Under the pieces are notes generated by a model. It was not told the origin of the DNA. It saw nothing but the letters and a program-made list of their open reading frames with translations, and ran no database searches. Made by a program: the position numbers and the translations under genes. A stretch of DNA of 64,000 bases from Crambe crambe (Eukaryota > Porifera > Demospongiae > Poecilosclerida > Crambeidae): positions 558,001 through 622,000 of the forward strand of contig OZ004590.1 in NCBI GenBank assembly GCA_963924555.1. Reading direction: 5' to 3'. This document shows positions 56,690 to 64,000 of the stretch, piece by piece. Each line of letters starts with the position of its first letter. The stretch's first letter is position 1.

Positions 56690-57404
56690 TATCAGAGAGA
56701 GCAGTAGCTCTCTCTATGTAGGGCCGCCTACAGACTAATAATAAAGTGAAATTCTAGTTCCACTACTTAGACCTAATAAAAGCTACTGTGAATGATTATC
56801 CAGCCTACTAGAGCCTACTACAATGTGTAGACCAAGTTTCAGGGCCAGGGAGCTTACCGTTTCAGAAATACGGCAAGCAGGTAAATTGCTGGATTCTTCT
56901 TCTTCTCTATTATTATTCTTCTTATTATTCTTCTTAGACAACCATATCTCTCGAACCACTCAAGCTACAGCTATGATTTCTGGATAAATCCACTCCAAAT
57001 TCTACCAACTACAATCTTTTCTACTCATTGATCCTCAAAAGAGTCAATGAAAAAGGAGACACTATGGAGCACAGCACTTGACTAATTTAATTATTGGAAG
57101 CCGTCTTTTCTATAATACGCATGCGCATGTATTTGATATCCAATTAGTTAAAATTATAGTATTACTCTGACAGCTATCTCTAGATAATGACTACTGTATC
57201 AACTCGGGGATTTTAGATTCACCAATCCATCTACCAGTAGACTCTATTTCAGCATCTTCGACCTCCAAGTATAGCTCAACAATAACACAACACCTTGACT
57301 CGTTGCTATGCTATTGGAGAACTATTCTTCTTTTATCTGTCCCTGCATACACATAGAAGAATGAACTCTATACATAGCTAAAACCATAAAAGAGACCAGG
57401 AACA
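56690..57404 (+). repeat. Repeat family B, full-size copy
   Basis: It begins TATCAGAGAGAGCAGTAGCT then CTCTCTATGTAGGG, the terminal hairpin module. It carries every block of the family through CGACCTCCAAGTATAGCTCA to GAACAAGTAAGGG, where the foldback starts. It is the best reference copy for the family. Confidence 0.85.
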
Positions 57405-57697
57405 AGTAAGGGAAAAGGCATTTCGTGAAATGAAAAAAAGATGTAGGGATAACCACTGCTCAAAAAAAGTAGGGATGACCACTGCTCAAAAAAGTAAGGA
57501 AACAAGAAATGGGATCAATCTTTGTTCTGTACATCCAGCCAACAATCCCTACATATACGTCAGGTAGCTTCAGATTATAGTGTAGTAATGTGTGTATATG
57601 TAGGGATTGTTGGCTGGATATACAAAACAAAGATTGATCCTGTTTCTTGTTTCCTCACATCTTTTTTCATTTCACGAAATGCTTTTTCCCTTATGAG
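57405..57697. repeat. Foldback joined to family B (CATTTCGTGAAATG ends)
   Basis: AAGGGAAAAGGCATTTCGTG at the left is mirrored by CACGAAATGCTTTTTCCCTT at the right. The inner arms GGATCAATCTTTGTT and ATCCAGCCAACAATCCC are mirrored by GGGATTGTTGGCTGGAT and AACAAAGATTGATCC. Confidence 0.85.
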
Positions 57698-57719
57698 ATA
57701 AAGTGCTCAGCATCATTTC

Positions 57720-58140
57720 ATAGTGAAAAATCACAGTTTTTATCTGGTCGTTCATCATCATCATCATCATCATCAACTTATTTCAGAAAAATTAATCATT
57801 ACAAGTATCCCTGACTCTCTAATTCTTCTGGATACATGCACCATATCTGCATTACACGAATAAGTAAAGGAAAAAATATTTATTCTAAATAAAACATATG
57901 GCTGTGTGTATATGACTTCACATAACCACACGCAAATACTCTATCCCTACTTCACTCTCCACAAGAGCACTAGTGAGGAGTGAAGAAGGGCTAGAGTAGT
58001 TGGGTAATGTGTGTGGTTATTGAAATTAGGAGGGGTAGGCTCTCTTTACACACAGCCTTCCCTACTTAATTAGAATAAATATTTGACAATGTCCTTTATC
58101 AGAGAGTATGATAGTACTCTCTACGTAAGTAGGAATGGCG
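57720..58140. repeat. Repeat X fragment, foldback and hairpin module
   Basis: TTTATCTGGTCGTTCATCAT with a (TCA)n tract is a repeat X fragment. A foldback at 57855-58095 has AAGTAAAGGAAAAAATATTT and TAAATATTTAATTAG-type ends and ATAACCACACGCAA / TGTGTGTGGTTAT arms. At 58096-58140, TATCAGAGAGTATGATAGTA then CTCTCTACGTAAGTAGG repeats the module of 22764. Confidence 0.75.
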
Positions 58141-59107
58141 TGGATTGCCCCATCGCACTAATACATTCATTATCTATGACAGGCCAAAATGAGAGTGAAG
58201 TAGGAATAGTTAGCTCATAGTTTGGTAATATTAGTGATGGGTAAGGGGTTGCTTGACTGAAGTTCACTCTCTTGTTGCTGAGCTTCCTTCACTAGTAATT
58301 ATCTGAACTTGTTGCTGAACTTCCTTCACTAGTAATTATCAGGATCATAAGGAGGAAATGGAAATAGGGCCAACCTCTCTACAGAGGCTAAAAGGCTCGT
58401 CCCGAGTTTGGAGGTTTCACTGCACATGTGATAGTTTAATTACCCAATACTTGTTTCACTAGTATAGTAAGTTAAGCAGTATTTCACAGCATCCTTTAGT
58501 AAGCTAACCATTCCATGAAATAAGAGCACTACCTGTGCAGGGTGAATCACTCTCAGCAGACACAAACACTGTCAAACCTTTCAAGTACGTGGAAGCTTGG
58601 CCAGATTATGGGAATTACAATTGAAGTACATAAACAAAGTAAAGAAATTATTGCTGGTATTTGTGGAAGAAATGTTGAAGTCTGTTGCTACCAAGGTCTG
58701 CAATACAGAAAGGAAGCAATGACTGTGGACCATATTCTATAGCTGTAGCCACATCTTTTTTACACAATACACACCCCTTGAGATTTAATCAATCATCATT
58801 GCGTCAACATTTCATTAAACTTTCATTTCTTAATAACACCATAACATTATTGTGAGTGTACAACATGATAACTTAATAATACTATTTATATCCCATGCGT
58901 GGGCGAGATCAAAGGGCCGCGGTGTGGTTTATAAGCCATAATGTCCATCGTCATGAACGACGGACATTATGAGTCATATTGTCCGTAGTCCATGGTTTTA
59001 ATCTCCATGGAGACAAGAAAGCACGGCTGTTAAAGTGTCAAGGTAAAGTTACTTTACTGTAGCTAGCCTAGTCTATACTCGCCTTAGCTAGCTATAGCAA
59101 GATATAA
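58141..59107. other. Foldback-arm fragment, unassigned ORF and a strong hairpin
   Basis: The region 58190-58330 contains right-arm foldback sequence with a local duplication (CTTCCTTCACTAGTAATTAT twice). A 66-codon frame at 58542-58742 has no recognisable product. At 58948-58981, CATAATGTCCATCGT and ACGACGGACATTATG pair with one mismatch around a 4-base loop, and GTCCGTAGTCCATGG follows. Confidence 0.5.
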
Positions 59108-59212
59108 AATAGTTATAACATGGGGTGCCATGGGTTTTATGGATTATAAGCAACCCGAGTCCCGAGGGCGCATAAAACCCTGGCACCCATGTTACGTATA
59201 ACTATTACATAA
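59108..59212. repeat. Foldback MITE with ATAGTTATAACATGGG arms
   Basis: AATAGTTATAACATGGGGTG and CCATGGGTTTTATGG at the left are mirrored by CATAAAACCCTGGCACCC and ATGTTACGTATAACTATTA at the right. The loop is CCCGAGTCCCGAGGGCG-rich. It is about 105 bases. Confidence 0.75.
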
Positions 59213-59252
59213 AGCTAGGCAAGAGTGCGAATATCACTTGTAATACCTGCAC

Positions 59253-59495
59253 TTGGCTGACTACACTTTCACATGTGGTGCTAGCCTTTCTGATTTGCAA
59301 CTTCCTGATTTTTTAGAAGATGTGTGTGTACGAGACTTACGATGCTATGCTCCAGTGGAAAAACTCTACTATTCAATGAACTACGACACTATATGCATTT
59401 ATTGCAGTGGATCAGATAAGCTTACTTCGAAAGATGGCTTCTATCCTCAATGTGAGGCATGCAAGGACTGTCCTCCTTCGAAAAAGCGAGTCTGA
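59253..59495 (+). CDS. Cys-rich C-terminal protein fragment, unknown family
   Basis: An open frame ending at TGA 59495 reads TFTCGASLSDLQLPDFLEDV, CVRDLRCYAPVEKLYYSMNY, DTICIYCSGSDKL and GFYPQCEACKDCPPSKKRV. It has eight Cys, including CIYC and CxxCxxC, and a basic tail, so metal binding is plausible. There is no ATG at the left edge and an in-frame TAA lies 15 bases upstream of the first usable codon. So it is either the last exon of a spliced gene or a relic. Sequences of this kind (RCYxPVExLYYS...CxYC) occur, as I recall, in uncharacterised repetitive proteins of sponges and cnidarians, possibly related to the relic at 51.2-55.5 kb. No function is assigned. Confidence 0.45.
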   Translation: MADYTFTCGASLSDLQLPDFLEDVCVRDLRCYAPVEKLYYSMNYDTICIYCSGSDKLTSKDGFYPQCEACKDCPPSKKRV

Positions 59496-60309
59496 ACATC
59501 ACTTTTCGTATTCATACTCATATTAATGTCATTTTTGTGTGTTGAGATGCTTAAGATAATGACATAATGATAATGACCCGCCCATCTGCATAAGTTTTCA
59601 CGGAAGGTCTAACGAGAAACTGTTATTCAAGGAATAGTGAGAAGACCCAAAATTAGTATGTCTTTCATTGCAAATAGTTCAACGAGGCTACAGTGACAAT
59701 ATAGTGCAATTGAATGATGATCCTTACCCAATACATAATTGTTATTGAGTGCCAGCACAGTTAATGACCCTTACCAAAAACTTGGTATGTGGTTGTGCTT
59801 AGAATCCCAACCAATAGCTTAACCCATTGCTGCACATGCACAGAGCACCAATAACTACAAGCATAACAGTGGCTACGACTATAACCTTCCAAGTGTACCA
59901 TAATCATAATATGGATTGGTGAGCGAAACATTTTGTAGCCCATGCCCAGAAACTGAAAAGCAAGTGCTACCCCTCAGCACACACTAAGATTTGCAGGTCT
60001 GCACTTACATCTATCAAACTTGGCATGTGCATTCTATATCGTTGAGCCACAGACAGCTAGCAGTATTGGTACTACAGCTAAGCTGATAAGCACAGAGCTG
60101 ATCATCAGTGCCTGCATGTAAAGACACAGAGGTCACTTTGTAGTCTCACATAGCCTAGCCTCTCAGATAGAACAGGTAGTGGTGGACGAAGACACAATAT
60201 ACATGCTAAGTGCACATTATAATAATACGGAGCTGCCTATACAGAATTTATAAAAATGGGTCGGCTATCCCTACTTAAGATTTTTATTTAGAAGAATTTT
60301 TTTGTGTTC
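59496..60309. other. Non-coding stretch
   Basis: CGGCTATCCCTACTTAAG and TTTTTATTTAGAAGAATTTTTT at 60258-60304 form a solitary right-end terminus of the GTAGGGAT elements. I see no gene. Confidence 0.4.
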
Positions 60310-60420
60310 ACTTATTTCTGTCTCTGACACAATATCAAGCACTGAAGCCTATCATGCTCACTTGCTCACTGTCTAAAGCTAAAGTAGTAGTTGTAGCTTA
60401 TCTAATACATATGAACTAAA
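60310..60420 (+). repeat. Satellite family A fragment
   Basis: TCTGACACAATATCAAGCAC, TGAAGCCTATCATGCTCACT and GCTAAAGTAGTAGTTGTAGC are nearly identical to 9350-9440. Confidence 0.85.
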
Positions 60421-60905
60421 CAGCTACTGTGAATGATTATCTGCTTACTAGAGCCTACTACAATGTGCAGACCAAGTTTCAGGACCAGTTTCAGAAATAC
60501 AGCAAGCAGATAAGTCATATTGTTCTTAACATCTTCTTCTTAGACAACCATACCTCGTGAACCATTCAAGCTACAGCAAATATTTCTGGATAAATCCACT
60601 CCAAATTCTACCAGCTACGACCTTTTCTACTAGTCAATCCTTGAAAGAGTCGATGTGAAAGGATAGAGCACAGTACTCGACTAACTTAATTACCGATTTA
60701 AATTAATATGCACGCGCATACAATTGATATTTTTCATCTGTCCCTGCATACACATAGAAGAATGGACTCCTGCATTTATGCATACATACACAAAGAGAAA
60801 AAATGACCAGGAACAAGTGAGGAAAAAATGCAGGGATAACCATGCTCAAGAAAAGTAAGGAAACAAGGGTAGGGAAGCCGTCATAACAAGGAAAACTGTA
60901 GTCTA
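60421..60905 (+). repeat. Repeat family B, shortened copy
   Basis: It joins directly to satellite A sequence at 'aaacagctactgtgaatgat'. It then carries ACCAAGTTTCAGGACCAG, TTAGACAACCATACCTCG and CCACTCCAAATTCTACCAGC, ending in an 'aacaagtgaggaaaaaatg' terminus. Confidence 0.75.
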
Positions 60906-60954
60906 CAAAGTTGTGCTTTTAATTAGAATCTTCACTAACGTTCTCTTCAAGAGG

Positions 60955-61290
60955 GTGTGAGCCAAAGTACACAATAACCCTTTACCAAAACATAAAGGTA
61001 TACAGGTAACTTCAAAATGTATGACCATACCTTGCCATAAGGTCTTGAGAAGCGGTTGGTGTGACTCTTCATCCTGGAACTCTTCATCCATGACAAGACC
61101 TGTTGGCATGACTCTTCATCCATGACAAGATGGAACTATTTCACTATAGAAATGCAATGCATAATATATCATGTGATTATCTGAACACTAGCAGGCAAAC
61201 TATAGCATATAATAGAGTGGACCTGAAGTTATTAGGACTTACTGATAATATGTAAAAGTTAGGAGAGATCAAAAAATAGTTTTTTTAAAT
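60955..61290 (+). repeat. Repeat family F, copy with local duplication
   Basis: It matches 48400-48640. The block GACTCTTCATCCATGACAAG is locally repeated at 61060-61135. Confidence 0.75.
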
Positions 61291-61309
61291 GAAATTACAT
61301 ACATATTAT

Positions 61310-61860
61310 GTAACATAGTTAAGCGAGAGTTATGTATGTACAGATATCCTAATAATTAGTGTTGATATTTCAAATGAAAGGACTGGACTTATTATCTGTG
61401 AAAGTGTAGCTATAGGGAAAGAACTGTTATTATCTATAAAGGAAAAAAATAATAAAATAGGCAAGTAGGTGTAAAGTTCATGGACGAGAAAGCCTACCCC
61501 TCATAATTTCAATAACCACACCCAACTACTCTATGCCTACATGAGAGTACTCATGCATATAGCAGATCCTGACACGAGGCTGAGTCCACCTGAAAATTAC
61601 CCTACCAATGGAGCCACCCAACAGTCATATAAGGTGGCAATGAAGCTATGATAATCAAAAGTGTGGGCAGCCTGCCTGGCAACAAAAAGTCAGATAATAT
61701 TGTGGCTTCAGAAATTGGTTGCCCTACCAAATGGAATACTTTACCCAGTGGACAGCATGATATGTATATAAACTTGGAACCCTTAGTTAGAATATTATGT
61801 AGCACGTGCACTCCCAATGTACCAAAGAAGAAAGCTCATAATTGAACAAAGATTAGTGAT
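61310..61860 (+). repeat. Dispersed block shared with 49905-50170, with an insert
   Basis: It carries the GTACAGATATCCTAATAATT, GATATTTCAAATGAAAGG and GCAGCCTGCCTGGCAACAAA blocks, separated here by about 180 extra bases that include CTACTCTATGCCTACATGAG (foldback-like). Frames are open on both strands at 61602-61845 but are not shared by the other copy. Confidence 0.7.
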
Positions 61861-62225
61861 CATTTATAGCACCAGTTGTACATATTTACACATGAAGTCA
61901 TAATAATCATATTTGTTGGTGCAAGTATTATCCAACATCAGTTACCTGAACCAGTAATCCGAACCAGACTATATGGGTTCCAACATGGACTGGAAATGGG
62001 TCACGTGCATGCATTACGTTAACATAAATTAGGCTGGGAATCCTCATTGAGCAGTGTTGCTAAGGCAGCCTAGTCTTCTAACTGGTGATGATGTGTCCAG
62101 TAGTGCAACTGTGAGATCAACCTTACTTCTAGTACCTCAAAGTGTGCGAGCTGTGCCAGTTATCCAAAAAAATTTGAGGGCCTTTGTTTCCAGCAGAGGC
62201 AAGATCAACAGTCACACAAATTATT

Positions 62226-62378
62226 GTTACCTGCACACACCTGAACTGAGGGAAAGGCTGCATGTTACCTGCACACACCTGAACTGAGGGAAAGGCTGCA
62301 TGTTACCTGCACACACCTGAACTGAGGGAAAGGCTGCATGTTACATGCACACACCTGAACTGAGGGAAAGGCTGCATA
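62226..62378 (-). repeat. 37-38-base minisatellite, four inverted units
   Basis: Four units of CCTGCACACACCTGAACTGA then GGGAAAGGCTGCATGTTA form the inverse of the 50883-50990 array. Confidence 0.9.
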
Positions 62379-62416
62379 ATAGGAGAAATGATCAGTAGGA
62401 AAATAGAGCTGAATTG

Positions 62417-63520
62417 AAGTCTTTCCGCAGACATCAATCAGCCCTACTCCACAAAGATCCAATGTTCTGAGTAGAACAGATACTCACACATGTAACGTTT
62501 TATAAAGCACTTGCTACTCAAAGGCTTGTGAGTGATTGCTGCAACACAAACTATATCAAGTACATGCAAACACCATTGAAGTTATACTGTGCATGTATGC
62601 CAGAGACTACTTCAGCACTATAACATGTGTTAGTACAAAGATAGGATATCTATAAGCTAATTAGTGTCTCTGACTCTGTATTCTAACATACAATATACAT
62701 GCACCACATTTTCATTTACGTAATAAAATATTTAACAGACAAATGTATGTGTAAGGTACTACTCCTTACCCTCCTGATTGTAATAACCACACCCATATCA
62801 TAACTACTTCAGCTGCTCTACCCCAGAATAATAATTATGAAGTAGGGATAGTGGCAAGTAGTTGGACAATAATTAGGGGTAAGACGACACTTAACTCTCT
62901 CTTTAACCCTCAGCACATGCGCAAGGGTTATAGTAATTGTTTTGTCTGTCTGTCTGTTTGTCTGTCACGCCTTGATCTAGGACCTTGCACACTTACCACA
63001 GTTAAACAGCTATGAGCACAGCAGGTGATGTGTTAAAAAAAAAGAGAAATCCTTCAATGTATAGCAGCCAAGAGAGGGAGAGAAGAGGTGTGGTCATCTA
63101 GAAGCATATTTCTTTTACCACACTGACAGCTGAACAGTTGAAAAAATGCACCCGTAGAGTTGATGGTTAGCCAGCAAACAACGTGCAACCATTCTCCAGT
63201 CAGTCAAAAATATTAAAGTTTAATGATGACAGTTTGCGCATACGTGAAATTGATCACACTTGCTTCTAGATCTAGGATCACATGTGATGAAAATACTTGG
63301 TGCATATACAAGGTGAGATGACTATGTTTAAGCCATGTTTATCTATGAACCTGCACTGAGGGCTTGCATTTAGTGTTTTTTATTCACATGGTTTTTTGAC
63401 CTTATACACAGCCAGCCATCTCTATTTCTCCATTTGTCTGTTTATTTAGAATATTTTTCCCTTAAATACATTTGTAGTACATTAATTATTTTGTTGTAAA
63501 AAATCTCTATTTACAGTATC
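62417..63520 (+). repeat. 1.1-kb dispersed block, copy 2
   Basis: It aligns end to end with 18935-20015, including the (TCTG)n tract at 62944-62968. It contains a short insertion (about 62560-62630) missing from copy 1. Confidence 0.85.
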
Positions 63521-64000
63521 TAGCGCTCTCTATGTAGGGATAACCTATGACCCACAAAATGAAGTTGGATTTACTCAGAAAACAGTAAGTTGTAGCTGCT
63601 ATGACTGCTTACCCTGTCTTTTATGCACATTATTATCATGCAGGAGAATTTTGGAGGCTGAAAGACTCAACACAAAGGAATAATAAAAGCGCACTTTTTC
63701 ATGATTTCTTATTTTCTTGTTCTTAATCATCATCATAATAATAATGGCACGATCTGGAGAAAATTGGGCCGCGTTATGGCTATGTTCTATATATGAATGT
63801 GTAGCATTTTACCCCGACCAGCGCAGTGTGCTATCAGTTTAGCCTCTAGTTCACTCAGAAAAAAAGCCACTCTCTTAATATAGGGACTATACAACAAAGA
63901 AATTGAACATAACGTGCATGTGTAACAAACGATAGTTACCATGACTCTCGATTTCATCAAAGCAAAAAGCCATTTCGAGCATAGATAGAACAGAATAATA
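63521..64000. other. Window end: terminus module and weak exon candidate
   Basis: AGCGCTCTCTATGTAGGGAT at 63521-63541 is another hairpin/GTAGGGAT terminus. ATG at 63559, a GTAAGT donor at 63585 and an ATCATGCAG acceptor at 63643 would join a 14-residue open frame across a 59-base intron. Without more context this is only a curiosity. Confidence 0.25.

Overview
The window reads as nuclear DNA of an animal, most likely a demosponge of the Amphimedon type. This is an inference from three things: very short GT-AG introns (one candidate is 40 bases); proteins that resemble sponge GIMAP-like GTPases, SLC15-like transporters and a repetitive multidomain gene family I associate with sponges and cnidarians; and a landscape packed with small inverted-repeat elements. 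It is AT-rich, has no prokaryotic operon structure, and genes cover only a small part of it.

Layout. 1-1.67 kb: minus-strand fossil of a Ty3/gypsy LTR element that runs off the left edge. 1.9-2.9 kb: minus-strand two-exon GIMAP/AIG1-like gene with a decayed P-loop and a Cys-rich tail; a broken relative lies at about 4.1-4.4 kb. 4.6-5.6 kb: GTTACC-rich minisatellite. 7.2-12.4 kb: a complex satellite-like field, partly bracketed by inverted repeats. 12.9-23.9 kb: a patchwork of TA-type and Harbinger-like MITEs, foldback elements and three minisatellites, two of them split by inserted elements. One of those inserts (20.63-20.87 kb) has perfect 39-base inverted ends and a hammerhead-like core. 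24.3-24.7 kb: piggyBac transposase relic. 26.4 kb: possible LINE tail. 30-39 kb: more inverted-repeat elements, a nearly perfect palindrome with arms of about 96 bases (34.03-34.23 kb), and tRNA-like SINE heads.

40.1-43.1 kb is the best host locus: a trypsin/V8-like serine protease of 309 residues in two exons, with a proposed GC-AG intron, a TATA box and an initiator-like motif. Exons of a second, repetitive gene family lie inside its intron and again downstream of it. 43.1-43.7 kb: a TIR element that may carry a captured coiled-coil exon. 44.7-46.0 kb: nearly full-length, intronless SLC15/POT peptide-transporter pseudogene. 46.6-47.4 kb: another TIR element containing exon-like sequence.

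48-51 kb and 60.9-62.4 kb share the same dispersed blocks. 51.2-55.5 kb holds a broken copy of a large multidomain gene with a zinc-binding N-terminus, a PGDWH motif region and a PIN/FEN-like putative nuclease region. 56.7-58.1 kb is a full-size composite of two repeat families. 59.25-59.5 kb encodes a Cys-rich protein fragment. 62.4-63.5 kb is a second copy of a 1.1-kb block found at 18.9-20.0 kb.

Few genes look functional: the protease is the strongest, then the GIMAP-like GTPase. The main theme is element biology. Different internal sequences share the same terminal modules (a hairpin followed by GTAGGGATGGC, and AACAAGTAAAGG-ended foldbacks), and elements are nested inside minisatellites in a way that exposes their target-site duplications.
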